Shown: positions 1 to 11,580, numbered from the stretch's first letter. The stretch is DNA of 64,000 bases from Terramyces sp. JEL0728 (GCA_027603945.1 JADIIU010000004.1:124001-188000); one strand, 5' to 3'. Program-made: numbers and translations. The notes: generated from the sequence alone by a model not told the origin.

Positions 1-145
1 AACCCGGCGTTCTGGTTAATAAATTACTTTACTCTGTGTAAACCTCTCGCTCTCAAGAGCTGGTATAATGCTTCCCGGTACCGATTTTATTGAACCAGAT
101 GCATCTTTGCCATTCGCCTTTCGGAACATTTCTTTTAGGAGTATG

Positions 146-190
146 CTCGGTTTGTCGTCTTGTAGCTCGGTTTGTCGTCTTCTAGCTCGG
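146..190. repeat. 20-nt tandem repeat, 2.25 copies
   Basis: A 20-nt unit at 146-165 is repeated at 166-185 with one mismatch, followed by the first 5 nt of a third copy. It is AG/TTG-rich and lies outside coding sequence. Confidence 0.8.
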
Positions 191-432
191 TAATTTACAA
201 ATCATAAAAGAAATGGCCAGGGAACCCGTGAAATAAAAACAAAAAATCCACCGCAATCGCTCCAAAGTGGTCAATAATACCAGACTGCAGTGAAGCACAG
301 TATCGCTATACATACTGTCTTTGAGCCCCAACTTGCATACTCAATGTCTCCTTGTCGATCGATTTGTGCACTCGCAATTTTCTTTGCAAACTTTTTTCGG
401 CGGAGCGACTTCCAAACGCGGAATGTATGAGG

Positions 433-439
433 TATAAAA
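433..439 (+). promoter_or_regulatory. TATA box of the secreted protein gene
   Basis: GTATAAAAAA lies about 35 nt before the ATG at 468. If transcription starts the usual 25-30 nt downstream of TATA, the 5' leader is almost absent. The same arrangement precedes the two SOD genes and the PacC-like gene. Confidence 0.6.
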
Positions 440-467
440 AAGCGCTAAAAAAACCTGCCCCATTGAA

Positions 468-893
468 ATGCAATTCACTAAATTCGCTTTGTTCGTTGCC
501 GCTGTTTTTGCAAGAGGACCTGGAGGACTTGCTGCCGACCCATCTGGTACTGACATTGGAATCAAGACTGCTACTTCTGCAGGTACCAGACCTACTGATG
601 TTCCAGCTAGTGGAAAGACTGAACAAACCAGCACTCTTCCACCAGCACAGACTTCTAGCGTTGACATCCCAATCATCACTTCAGCTCCATCCGCAACCAC
701 TACCCAGGGTGGAAAGGTTGAAACCAGTGCTCCAGTAACCAAATTCACCACTGAATTCGTTACCACCGACATTATTATTTCATCCACCCTCGTCCACACT
801 GTTGTTCCTAAAGTCGTTCCAATTCTTTCTGGAGCTGCTTCCTACTCTGTTGTTGGTGCTGCCGCTGCTGCATTCGTTGCTTTGGCTTTGTAA
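468..893 (+). CDS. Secreted Ser/Thr-rich surface protein, probably GPI-anchored
   Basis: Intron-less, 141 residues. The first ~20 residues form a signal peptide (MQFTKFALFVAAVFA). Residues ~25-110 are rich in Thr, Ser, Pro and Ala, as in O-glycosylated fungal wall or surface proteins. The last ~22 residues are small and hydrophobic (Ala/Val), fitting a GPI-attachment tail and ending directly at the stop. No enzymatic domain is visible. An AATAAA-like signal follows the stop closely. The TATA box at 433 supports this ATG. The role in wall or cyst surface is inferred from composition only. Confidence 0.7.
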   Translation: MQFTKFALFVAAVFARGPGGLAADPSGTDIGIKTATSAGTRPTDVPASGKTEQTSTLPPAQTSSVDIPIITSAPSATTTQGGKVETSAPVTKFTTEFVTTDIIISSTLVHTVVPKVVPILSGAASYSVVGAAAAAFVALAL

Positions 894-973
894 GTTGATA
901 GATAAATAAATTCACGAATAACTTTATTGCATTCAACAATTGATTTGAATTTCATGTCATTGGTATTAACTTG

Positions 974-2621
974 CTAGTCGGTTCGTGTATATCCGCTTTG
1001 CTCTCGTATAAGATCTGCAATGACCTTATAACCATACTTTACGGCATCAGTGTAGGCTAATGTTACTGTCTATGTACCTGTTCCCTCCCACCGATCTTTG
1101 GCGTTCACATCCACCTCAGGATACTTTAACAGACACTTGACCATTTCTGTTTTCCCACTACATGCAGCCAGATGCAGCAAAGTTCTCCCGTCGTAATCAC
1201 TAGCGCCTGGCGAAACTCCACCTCGAATTAGCCGTAGCAGTTCCATCAAATCTCCTTCCGCTGCCGCATTAAATGCCGCCATCTTTCCTTCTCTCTCTGT
1301 AGCTATCTTGTTCAATCTTGGATTAACCCTAATTCTAGTTGCAGTGGGTTTTAGCGAATCGAAATTGTGGAAAATGAATTCATCCACCAGTCTAGTAAAG
1401 AATTCTACTCCCCGCACCGAATTTCCAATCGAATCTAGTGGTGGAGAGTATATACAGATGCAGCCAAAGTCGGGTATCACTGCATATATGCTGCCCGACA
1501 CGCCTGATTTTGCCGGTATCCCAACTCGAAATGCCCATTCACCACTATAATCATATAGACCGCAAGAATACATCAAGGAAAGACAATCCCTACAAGTTCT
1601 GGATTTAAGGACCTTTGTTCCCGTCGTAGGACATTCGCCCATATTTGCCAATGTAGCACCAGCAATTGCAAGCTTGTTACAATCCGTTTCTAACGAACAG
1701 CATTGAAAGTAAAAATCCAGAGTTTCATTCAAATCAGTGCCTTCTGGAAATGCTTTTTTCCCTTGCATCATGTATCCCAAACAAAAGTTACTATCCGCAT
1801 GCATCTTTTCCGATAGATATACTATATTAGAAAAGCCCCATTTCAATCCTCCACTCATTTTGCATAGCTGCTCATTGACATATTGGAATTTCTCGTATAT
1901 CGGCTCATTTGATTTGATTAGAGAGCATGCCATGATCGCGCCTAAGTTAATATCGAGTACCAGAGTTAATCATTGGATTGTGTGGTCTGTTTTTAGAATT
2001 CAAACATAGGGAGTTGAATGCAACCCCGCTTGGTTCCCTTCCGATGTGTTCATGAACTTTTTCTGTTCCGTGTTCTTCTAACGCAAGGCAATATGTTAAT
2101 GGTTTACAGCAGGATTGAACTGAGAATTCGACTTCAGAATCCCCCATTTGAAATCTCTGGCCATCGATTGTGCAAACAGACATTCCGAAATATTCTGGGT
2201 TGACCTGTGCTAATTTTGGGATATAATCTGCATTTTTACCAACAGTATGGCTGACAGATGCTTCAACTTGATTAAATAACTTGTTTAGTCTGTCGCAAAA
2301 GTCTTTAAAATCGGGAACTACCAGATTTCCTTTGAATGCACGCTCAATCAAAGTAGAGTTTTCCACTGTGGACAGCATTTCAGCAAACACTTCTGGAGTG
2401 ATGTCTTTCCGGTATTCGTGGTCAGCAGTCATAAGTTTTTGAAAGAAGGATTTCAAACGAGGATCATCTGGCAATAACCCACTGGATTTGAGGAAATTGG
2501 AAATTTCTGCTGCATTTACTGTTCCATTTTCTACTGCTGTTTTTTCTTCGATGAATCTACAAGATGCTGGGAATTTGGCCATTGGCGGATAGAGGTCTGT
2601 TGATGGTCTTCGTTTCCCCAT
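974..2621 (-). CDS. GLS: Kidney-type (animal-like) glutaminase with ankyrin repeats
   Basis: Hydrolyses glutamine to glutamate and ammonia. Three exons, introns at 1942-1960 (19 nt) and 1057-1077 (21 nt); spliced length 535 aa. Residues ~15-120 match the N-terminal helical (EF-hand-like) region of metazoan GLS. The serine-dependent glutaminase domain follows, with the catalytic Ser-x-x-Lys in QSCCKPL and conserved PHNPMINSG, FPEGTD and SCGLYDYSG. Two ankyrin-like repeats form the C-terminus (DYDGRTLLHLAA; VNAKDRW). The last exon, AYTDAVKYGY to the TAG at 974, is recovered only by splicing. No clear mitochondrial presequence is seen, unlike human GLS. The animal-like architecture is unusual for a fungus. 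Confidence 0.9.
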
Positions 2622-2960
2622 TGATTATTCTCCTTTCCGATAACAGTAAACAAACAAAATCCAATGCGCACAAAAGAAACTTTTCGCTGCTATTCACATG
2701 CTCATAACCTCTCATCTTCATCTCTAAGCTATCACGCTAACCAACACATGACGACTCGTATTAGATTAAAATAATACTGCAGGCATGCAATAGAGAGTGT
2801 GGATTGTTTACCCTGTGTTGCCATATTCAATTATAATTTAAGATCCATGCAACACCCATAAAAATGCATCTCAATGCCAGTTATCTGCGACACCATCTCT
2901 CATTCAAATAAAGTGATACAATTGAGCTCAAATGGCGCAACTAAAATTTTCCTCAAATTT
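2622..2960. other. Shared upstream region of divergent GLS and Maf genes
   Basis: AT-rich intergenic stretch between two divergent start codons (2621 minus, 2961 plus). No coding or RNA feature is supported. An in-frame ATG at 2874 would lengthen Maf by 29 residues but has no family support. Confidence 0.5.
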
Positions 2961-3585
2961 ATGCTTCCAATTGTACTGGGATCCTCCTCTTCATTCAGAG
3001 CTGGACTGTTGAAATCAAGAGGACTAGCATTTACTCAAAAGTCTCCGGATATTGACGAGAAAAGTATTGGCGTACATCACAGAAAGGCAAACAAAGCTGA
3101 TTTGCTGGTTCTCGAAGTAGCACGGGCTAAAGCTACTGCATTGTTAGAGACAGTAAAAGAACATAGTATCCTGATAACCTGCGATCAAGTGGTTGTCTGT
3201 AACGGGAAAATCAGGGAAAAGCCTGTTGATGAACTGGTAATTGGTTCTGATACTAGGAAGCAAGAAATTATCTGGAAAGTTATGCAGACTATCCAGCTGA
3301 AACCCATTCGGCAATTGTTGTCGTGAATACTGCATCTGGGAAAAGTGCTTCTGGTGTTGATGTCGCCAAGCAATATTTCCATCGCATACCGTCAGATGTA
3401 ATTGCCCAAGCAATTAAAGAAGGAAATGTGATGAAATCAGCCGGTGGGTTTCTTATTGATGATCGTACCCGTGATTAACTGTAGCGCTGTTTACTCCATA
3501 TTTGAAATCGAGAGAAGGCGAGGAAGATTCTATTATTGGATTGCCTCTAGATCTACTGGAGCGTCTGGTGCTCAAAGTTGCTTAA
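2961..3585 (+). CDS. Maf/ASMTL-type nucleotide pyrophosphatase
   Basis: Maf proteins hydrolyse non-canonical nucleoside triphosphates and m-/UTP-type substrates. Introns at 3237-3256 and 3465-3484 (20 nt each); spliced length 194 aa, normal for the family. The start MLPIVLGSSSSFR is the usual Maf N-terminus, so the upstream in-frame ATG at 2874 is not used here. Conserved elements are TCDQVV near residue 75, EKPVD, SGVDVAKQYF, SAGGFLIDD and the C-terminal EDSIIGLPLDLL. The last 36 residues appear only after removing the second intron. The next gene starts 11 nt after this stop on the same strand. Confidence 0.88.
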
Positions 3586-3596
3586 TAAAAAAACTA

Positions 3597-4520
3597 ATGA
3601 AAATCCATGTTTTAGGTGCAGGCGCAATTGGATTGTTCCATGCCCAGTATTTAAATCACATTTCCAATTCCGTTGTATTGTTGAAACGCAAGCTTGTAGA
3701 ATCAAGCTGTACCATCAAGTTAACCAACTTGGATGGATCAATTCAGGAATCAAAATGTAGGATCGAATCAGCAGCTAGTAAAGGCGATATTGAAACATTA
3801 TTAGTGTGCACAAAGGCAAACGACGCTCTCTCGTCAATCCAGCAATATATCGGCAGATTATCAAAGGATTCCAACATCATTCTGCTAACCAACGGCGGAT
3901 TACAAGTAAAGAATGACCTGCTCGAGTTTCTCAAAGCTGAAAATGTAAAGACGAATATCATATCTGGACTAACCACTCACGGTGTCAAGCGGACCGGCGA
4001 TTACTCTGCACTGCATACCGGCCAAGGAGAAACTTGTTTGGGCATCTTGGAAGCTGCAGCCCCTGCATTCGCAACTTCCATCCTCGTCCATTTTGCGAAA
4101 GCTTTGGCGGATATTCATTTCTCCACCCTTGAACCATCGCAAGTGCACGAACGACTACTCTTGAAAACGCTGGTAAATTCCTGCATCAATCCGTTAACCG
4201 CTATTTTGGGATGCAAAAACGGTGGGATTTTAAACCAATGGTGTATGGATGTGATACACAAAACGGTCGAGGAGATCAAGTGTGCTACCCCAGAATTGGA
4301 TAAATACACGGTTCAAGAACTGAATTCTATGGTAATCAAGGTCGCCCAAAATACTTTTGAAAACACAAACTCGATGCTTGTCGATGTTAGCGGAGGGCGA
4401 CAGACGGAAATTGATTTCCTAAACGGGTATTTCCTCAAACGACACGCCGACATGCCAGTCAACAACACGCTGTACCAACTAGTAAAGGCAAAAGAATTCC
4501 TTGCAGATGGAGAGCCGTGA
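3597..4520 (+). CDS. Ketopantoate reductase-like protein (PanE/ApbA family)
   Basis: Single exon, 307 aa, the usual length for 2-dehydropantoate 2-reductases, which use NADPH in pantothenate and CoA synthesis. The N-terminal nucleotide-binding loop is GAGAIG at residues 7-12. The family motif LLTNGG is near residue 98, and the conserved Lys/Asn pair is in LKTLVNSCINPLTA. The C-terminal helical domain is present. The ATG at 3597 lies only 11 nt after the Maf stop. Substrate is inferred from family; divergent members act on other 2-oxo acids. Confidence 0.82.
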   Translation: MKIHVLGAGAIGLFHAQYLNHISNSVVLLKRKLVESSCTIKLTNLDGSIQESKCRIESAASKGDIETLLVCTKANDALSSIQQYIGRLSKDSNIILLTNGGLQVKNDLLEFLKAENVKTNIISGLTTHGVKRTGDYSALHTGQGETCLGILEAAAPAFATSILVHFAKALADIHFSTLEPSQVHERLLLKTLVNSCINPLTAILGCKNGGILNQWCMDVIHKTVEEIKCATPELDKYTVQELNSMVIKVAQNTFENTNSMLVDVSGGRQTEIDFLNGYFLKRHADMPVNNTLYQLVKAKEFLADGEP

Positions 4521-4910
4521 AACTCTCGCTTAATATATACTTGCACTAGAATCTCGTTTGTGTTTTTCGGCATTCCAAACTAGTCGTGGCGAATCATTTT
4601 TGCGTCAGACTCTTACCCCCTCGCGGTTTCCTTTTTGGGCCTACCAAAGTCATTTCGAGGTCACTGCAAAAGGATGGAAGGTGAAAGCAGGGTTGATTGA
4701 GGCTCTTGCGGATAGTTTCTTTGGGAAAACTTTGAAAGGGCAGGCAGCAAACTGTTTCGAAATGTCCTGGCCCCAAACCTATCATCCTGCGACGATTTTT
4801 AATTTTTTGGATTTCCCAATTTGTTCTGATCAAGTGCCACATTAAAGCACAGACTATTCCTGTGTAACGCATTTCTCCCCTTAAAAATTCAACCAGCTTG
4901 TAACACTTCC
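4521..4910. other. Intergenic, no gene seen
   Basis: Open frames exist on both strands (for example 4594-4845), but none shows family similarity, a sensible start or splice sites. I read it as the promoter region of the NDT80-like gene at 4911. Confidence 0.5.
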
Positions 4911-6501
4911 ATGTCTGAACAGTACTGTGTTTGCTAACAAAAGGGACAAATCGTTTAATAGAAATAAGTTATACATTGACACTTCAATCGGAGCATCAAC
5001 TAATCAACAGCCCTTAGCTTCCCCTCTACCACCGCCAGAATGGCCCCAAGAGACAACCCCGTTCTTCTTACCCACCTCAACGCTAGTAGTTTTATATGCA
5101 GCTGACAGTTCAATGCAGCTATTGCCTAAAATCAAACCTAAAATGGATAGAGGATTTTTTATCACCCCAAATGGAGCTGGAAGCGACTGGACATGTTACA
5201 GAAGAAACTATTTTCAAATTTCAAGTGCTTTCGCATTAGAGGATCAAGACGGGATGGAATGCAACGCTCCATGCTATTTGAAAGATCAAGGCACCTCTTA
5301 CGCAGTAGAGTCCTTTGCGATTGGTATTGATGCCAAAGTATGTCACGGGGATAGAAAAATAGGGATTGTGCAGCACACTCCAAAGAGAGACAAAGGTCCT
5401 CAAATCACTCCGACTCCAAAGGAAGTATTGGCTGGAGGGAATCCGTTCCAGTACAGCGGCTTAAGCGCAAGCAAGTTTGTAGCAACTTTTGAACGCCTGC
5501 AGTTTAAAAGCGCTACCGCAAATAATGGAAAGCGCCGTGCAGCTCAACAGTTTTTCACAATCATTTTAGATTTGTACGCTGTTGTCAACGGCAAGCATTT
5601 GAAGGTTGCCACTTGCGAGTCTTCACAGCTAGTCGTCAGAGGAAGATCCCCAGGGCACTACTCTGACAATGCTGTTGAACCATCAGTGCATTTCCATGAG
5701 ATGCAGCCTAAAAATGGCGAAAAATCTCCAACTGAAGAGCATTCTCCCTATCCTCCTAATTCCGCAAACTCTCTGGTATCTCCAGCGTATCCTTACTTGA
5801 CTCCTGAAAGTCGGTTCAATCCTTATCCCACTGCAACTTCGACTTCTTCAAGCTGGTTAAGATCCAGGGGGGATTCTGCTGAATCTCTCCAATCTTACAT
5901 CACAAACGATTCTTATGCCTCCTCCTTTGATGACGGCAAGCCGGATAGACAGCCAGCCTTAAACTTCAGCAACCCAGCTTTCCCAAGGTTGGCCCAATAC
6001 TCACCAATTACTGAAGATGCAAACAAGTTCCAGTCACCTTTCCCAAGAGCAGAAAATAGGTTCTATTCTGGGATCAAAAACAGTCAGATCGGACAAGTGT
6101 TATCTCCAGTAACTCCAATTGCAACAGACACTTTAATCCCGCCATCTGTAGAAGACAATCAAACCCCAGATTTTGACAATACTACACGATTTACTTATGA
6201 CAATACCGACAGATCCTACAATAATCGGCTCTTGCGTTTACCTAAAGGAGTGCCGTATGGCAACGAAGAGTTGTATACGAACAGACAAGACTCTTTCCAA
6301 TCTCAGGATTCATTCCAACGGCACGACACGTACACTTCACAAGAATCATTTCAACCTTCTTTTACAGAAAATCGAGACTCTTATACACCGTCGTTTACAG
6401 AACCTAATGGTGATACTTATAGCAACCATTTGTATTCTGTAGATAACTTTGGCAATAATGCTAAAATGGAATATACCCAATCCCAGACTGAAAGCCAATA
6501 G
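4911..6501 (+). CDS. NDT80/PhoG-domain transcription factor (first copy)
   Basis: NDT80-type factors bind DNA through an Ig-like PhoG domain and control meiosis, sporulation or nutrient responses in fungi. A 22-nt intron at 4922-4943 joins the first codons MSEQ to DKSFNRNKL; without it the frame has no ATG near its start. Spliced length 522 aa. The PhoG region runs about residues 55-240, with WTCYRRNYFQIS, IVQHTPKRDKG, LERLQFK-type and VRGRSPGHY motifs. The rest is low-complexity, rich in Ser, Gln, Asn, Pro and Tyr, with QDSFQ/HDTYTSQESFQ repeats near the end. A paralog lies at 8544-10192 in the opposite orientation. Confidence 0.85.
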
Positions 6502-6594
6502 ACTCACTGTTTTTACTATCAATAAAATTGTAATAATCTCAACAGTTGTTTTGTGGATGAGTAGTGGACTAATCAAGATTGGAAACATACATAT

Positions 6595-7160
6595 TTATTG
6601 TGCCATCTTTTGCAAATTCTTTTTCAATTCCTCATTCGCCTTCTGTGCAGCTTGTTTTTCTTGATCTTCCAACCCTTTCAAGGCACTTCTAATACCAGGA
6701 TCTTGGGGAGCCAATCGCGCTGCATCCTTCATAATCTTGATCGCCTTTGAAGTTTCCTTCATTGCAGCATAAGCTTGACCCTTTCTAAACATTGCCTACG
6801 TTACCAGCATTTACTTTTGCATTCTTGTCATCCAAAGCCAACGTTTTTTCACAACTTGTAATTGCCTTGTCGTTCTTTCCAAGTTTCAAGTAGCACGCTG
6901 CCATATTAGAGTGCGTTGCAATCAACAGCTACGTTAGCGAGGATTACTTTGCTGATTTCTTGTTTGGTCTCTTCAGGTAATGGATTAGCCTGTGGTACAC
7001 CCATGCTGATTTTAGAATTGTCCAACCCAGTTAGGTACAAGATTGCGTTGTAGTATTCGCCCAATGCTTTTTGGTGTTCGCTGTTCTTGAAATATTGGTT
7101 TCCCTTATCCTTGTGTTCTGCTCCTTTTTGGAGTTTACCATCCACTGAAAGTGTTGTCAT
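6595..7160 (-). CDS. TPR protein, TTC9-like
   Basis: Small cytosolic tetratricopeptide protein of 175 aa. Introns of 19 nt at 6929-6947 and 6796-6814. Three TPR units are visible: KDKGNQYFKNSEHQKALGEY, NMAACYLKLGKNDKAITSCE and AMFRKGQAYAAMKETSKAI. A longer first loop (LTGLD and a following ~25 residues) and overall size resemble vertebrate TTC9C and the TPR part of FKBP-type immunophilins. There is no isomerase domain. The C-terminus is a Lys/Glu/Gln-rich helix. It starts 31 nt after the LAS1 stop on the same strand. A chaperone-cofactor role is inferred only from the family. Confidence 0.8.
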
Positions 7161-7191
7161 TTTTAGATCAGGAACAGAAATTGAAAAATAG

Positions 7192-8462
7192 TTACAGTAG
7201 AGTGAATTTTATTGGTTTTGCTTCTTCTGCCGACTCTGCCGCCATAGTGACTTGCTGTGGTGTATTATGCAAGACCGGGATAGACAACAAGCCCTGTTCG
7301 TTTAGCCAAACCATATCGTCAAATCTCACGTCCAATGTCAAGTCTGGGACTCCATTAGCATCTACTGCTCCAATAGGGCATGCATTCCAGTCAGCTGCTG
7401 ACCAATTCTCTTGCCCGACTTTCTCCTGATGTTCCGTTTTCTGGATTCTGCCTTCCAACTCTAAAATTTCATTTTGCATATCCTCATTGGACACCTCAAC
7501 ATCCATGCCATCATCTTTTATAGTTGGTTTAGACAGACTAGTCTTGCTAAACTCGCACATCTTGTTGTATACCTCTGGCAACTTTGAAATTCCTGCAATG
7601 TAGTCAAATATTTTTAAAGTTCTGGAATTAATCGACACATACTGAATAGTAGGAGATTCCAAGCAAGCCAGTGCAAACGTGGATCTATCTGAAGCGGCAA
7701 GGGAGAGCTCTTTGCAAAAAGTTACTAGGTTAATTCAATTGTACAAAGCCCTTTACGTTTAGAGGTCCGCAAAACTTGGACCAGCGAGTCAAATAAAGCT
7801 TTGCTGAATCCCTCCCACTGGGGTTCACAATAGTTTGCCAATTCCATAAATTTTGCTCTATTTTCGTCCTTAATTCTATCTGTAATGGTAGATATTAAAA
7901 TATGCACATGAGAATCTATAAATACCAAGTCGTTTAACCCGGCACCATCGGCCAAAAACTGCTCTACTATATCTGCTATCCTCTGTTTGGCAATTTCAGG
8001 AACGTAGAGCTCCTTTTCCCAATAATTTACACGGAGCCATTCCAGCGCTTGTTCCCTCCCCCTGCGCAAGTACTGAAGCGAAGGCAATTTATCATGCGTA
8101 GCTGAATGACGAAGTTCTACAAACCATAACGGCAATCCAATCTGTTCGGCAATGCTGGTTTGAGAATTTGCAAAATATCCTCTTTGAAGGGAGTCAATGA
8201 GTCCGTTAACGAATCTAATTATAGCAACTGAGAGTAGTAAGGATATTTCTCGGTTTGAGCAAGTTGAAAATCTGGTTGGTTGGTCCTGCATCCCAATTTC
8301 AACGAATATGGATGTTGATTCTATGGAATGTGGAAGTTTACCCCGACTAGACCAAGCCTTTACTCTATTAACACCAAGTTTCCGCCTTTCTGTATCCTGC
8401 GAATACAAATTTTCAAAAGTCTCTTTCCATTCTTGTGTGTCAATCCAAGGTGTGAACCGCAT
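7192..8462 (-). CDS. LAS1: LAS1 ribosome-biogenesis endoribonuclease
   Basis: Las1 is the HEPN nuclease that, with Grc3, cuts ITS2 of pre-rRNA in the nucleolus. One 20-nt intron at 7725-7744 joins KRKGL to LTFCKELS; spliced length 416 aa. The HEPN catalytic motif R-H-x-x-x-H is in ELRHSATHDKLPSL, near residue 127. The start MRFTPWID.QEW matches the family N-terminus. The C-terminal ~150 residues are less conserved, with an acidic stretch and a WNACPIG-type tail. Grc3 is not in this window. Confidence 0.9.
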
Positions 8463-8543
8463 ACTAAAATATTTTTAGGAAAAAAAGTTGCAGATATTTC
8501 AATTATATTAGGTATAACATTACATTATTAAGGCATATCCATA

Positions 8544-10192
8544 TTATTGCGGATCGTCTAAATTGGGATAGTTGAATTTGATATCAACACTTAGCGCATC
8601 CACAACATCTTTTGAGAGTTGTTCAAATTGAACAGAGTCTTGGGAATAAGGGTCAAACGGAGTAGTACCTTGTGAATCCAGCATTTGAGGCGGGGTGTAT
8701 CCAAACCCATTGAAAGATTGGGATAGCCCACTCGGTTGTGCAGGGGTTGGAATAGGAGTGCCAGTTTGAAAATTATTCCCAGGCGAACTACTTCTTATTA
8801 ACGGTGTTCCGGTAAAGATTGGTGTATTACTTCTTGGGATTGCAGCCATATCGTTAGCATTGGCGTCCTGTCTTTGATATGGTTGGTTTGCACCAAAAAA
8901 TTCCACCTTTTTTATAGGAGCAGAGAGAGGCCCTCTTGCATTTGTAGGGTGGTATGGTATTTTACGGTTATATGAAAGTGGCAGCTCAGTGTACTGTTGA
9001 AAGTTTGCCCCTTGTGTGCTGAAAGAGTTCTTTGGTTCGGACCACAGACAGGAGCCACCATATGCAGTATCAAAATTACTATGAACGTTGGCGGAATTCG
9101 GCGTAGTAGGAGGCACCATTCGTTTAGGATTTACAAGATTAGGACCAGTAAAGCTTTCGCGAAGTAGCTCATTTGAGTCAGGAGGATATTCAGTAGAATC
9201 GAGATTTTCAGCGACAGACTCTTGGCAATCAGTATTGCTATCTGGAATTTCTTGAGTTTCTTCATAGTTTCCATCTTCCGCTTCAATGGACACGATTGTT
9301 TTGTATTCTTTGCCCTGAGCATCGTAGTGACCAGGTGACCTGCCTCTAACTATGAACGGAACACTTTCTTTTGTTGCTACTGCGACTGTCGATTCCATTT
9401 CAATGAATGCAGGCACTAGCGGCACACCGTTTCCATCCAAAACCAAATTTCCGTCAGAATCCCGTATTGGCCCATGTTTTGTTGGCTCGTATAGAACTTC
9501 TTCTCTGATTACACATTTTAGTATAACTACAAACCTAAAAAACTGCTGTGGTTTTTTAGAAGTCCTTGTGTTCTGAGTCGCGCATTTAAACTGCAACCGT
9601 TCCAGTTTAGGCGCTCCATTTTCCTCTGGTAACATTGTATTTGGCGATAAAACCATTGGTGCAGCTTTCTGTGCTTTATCCCTTTTTGGAGTGTGCTGCA
9701 AAATTTCAATCGTCTTATTCCCATCCAAAACTCTTGCTTCTGCCGTAACTTCAAACCGCAAAATTTCATGTGCTTGGTTTGTTTGTCTATCGTACAAAAA
9801 GTACGGCTTTGGTGTATAGATGTTTTTGTCGTCTTTAATGTAGAGCTTGCAAGACAAACTAAAGTAATTCCTTCGGTAGCAGTACCAGGTGTCGTTCAGC
9901 GTAAAGAACTTGTCTAGCAATGTTTGTAATTCGACTGTTAAACTACATTAGCACGGAATTTACTAATTTTTGTCTGCACACAAAATAGGTGCATGTTGAC
10001 ACGTTGGACCGAAATCCGGAGTTCCTTGGGAAGGGTCGATATGACTCTCTTTCACTCTTTTCTTTGGCGAAAGTTTTTCTTTCCGTTGAGCTCGATTCGC
10101 ATTATTGTCGATTGCGGTATTAATTTTCAGCCCTGCTGCTTTGCTAAATTAATTTCGAATTACGATTTCTTCTCTGTGGATTTCTTTGGCAT
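8544..10192 (-). CDS. NDT80/PhoG-domain transcription factor (second copy)
   Basis: Three exons with introns at 10144-10163 (20 nt) and 9943-9963 (21 nt); 535 aa. The first exon is only 29 nt (MPKKSTEKK). The second adds a basic segment PKKRVKE that could be a nuclear localization signal. The PhoG domain covers about residues 55-300: WYCYRRNYFSLS, ILQHTPKRDKA, LERLQFKC and VRGRSPGHYD. The C-terminal half is Pro/Asn/Ser/Gln-rich. Without the two short 5' exons the frame begins at a TTG, so the true start is recoverable only through splicing. It converges with its paralog at 4911-6501 across the TTC9-like and LAS1 genes. Confidence 0.85.
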
Positions 10193-11017
10193 ACACCCAG
10201 TAACCGACTTTTTGCTTTCGCTTCTTATATATTATTTCAATGCCCAATTTCGATATGTGGCGTTAGTTACACAAAACGTCTAAGCGTCATTTCCTATCCC
10301 CTGTAAATTTACTCTGTGGTCAATAATATTCAATCGAGTTGGGGTATTCGCCAGTTAAGTGTGCTGGGAGCGATGGATTCCGCTCGGTCAGGCTGGAATA
10401 GATTTTCTCAACACGAGATTTTGTGCACTCAATGAAACATTGCGTGGGCACCAAGTTTTTTGTCTATCTCTCATTTGAATGTTGGATGGTGTTGTACCAC
10501 CTCACTTCTGCCCCTTTTGGCCATTCTTTTAGGATCAAAAACAAGAATTCCACGTTAAGCAAAAGATTACAGGCGTTGAAATACTTGTAAAATGCTTTTT
10601 TGACGGTCGAGGATTAATTCTTCCAGTGCGGATCCGCATTTCGCAACTCTTAGAGTCATTGATCATCCAGCAAAGGGCTATGTGATTCATTTATTTCGAG
10701 TCATAAAATACGTGGAATTGCGTGCTTTGAAATAGCTGTAGATTTCATCTACATCCACTCATACATGGCACTTGTCACCACTCTGTTGCTCTTTATCTGC
10801 TCCGTTCAAGTTTCTGGTAGACCCAAAATTGCAATTAAAGACACGCACTGACCCACAAGAAAAAAGTACGAAAATCCAAGTTTGAATTGGAACTGCATAC
10901 TTCTGGCATGGAGATTTCACAAGGGCCGTTTGACCCAAATTGGTGAATGGGACCTACTAGGCCGAAATGATCTCCAGCAAAAGAAAAGCATGTAGTGGAA
11001 ATACTTTTTTCAATAAT
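10193..11017. other. 825-nt intergenic region
   Basis: Longest gene-poor stretch in the window, between two genes both on the minus strand (start of the NDT80-like gene, stop of TAD2). A short secreted-peptide frame at 10765-10851 is the only coding candidate. I found no tRNA cloverleaf or repeat. It probably contains the upstream region of the NDT80-like gene. Confidence 0.4.
10765..10851 (+). CDS. Possible small secreted peptide
   Basis: 28 codons starting ATG and ending TGA. The translation begins MALVTTLLLFICSVQVSG, a textbook signal peptide, followed by only ten residues. A 24-nt intron-like segment inside it would not change the frame. No homolog is recognised, and such frames occur by chance, so this is weak. 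Confidence 0.2.
   Translation: MALVTTLLLFICSVQVSGRPKIAIKDTH

Positions 11018-11580
<563 letters not shown>

Larger units (their letters stand above)
1..467. other. Intergenic left edge
   Basis: No coding region is supported here. It holds a short tandem repeat (146-190, listed separately) and the promoter of the secreted protein that starts at 468. Confidence 0.6.

Noticed and set aside
4558..4845. Open frames on both strands in the gap before the NDT80-like gene
   Set aside because: No recognisable domain, no splice support, and mutually overlapping.
9993..10283. Plus-strand open frame of about 96 codons
   Set aside because: It is antisense to the first two exons of the second NDT80-like gene and has no family similarity.
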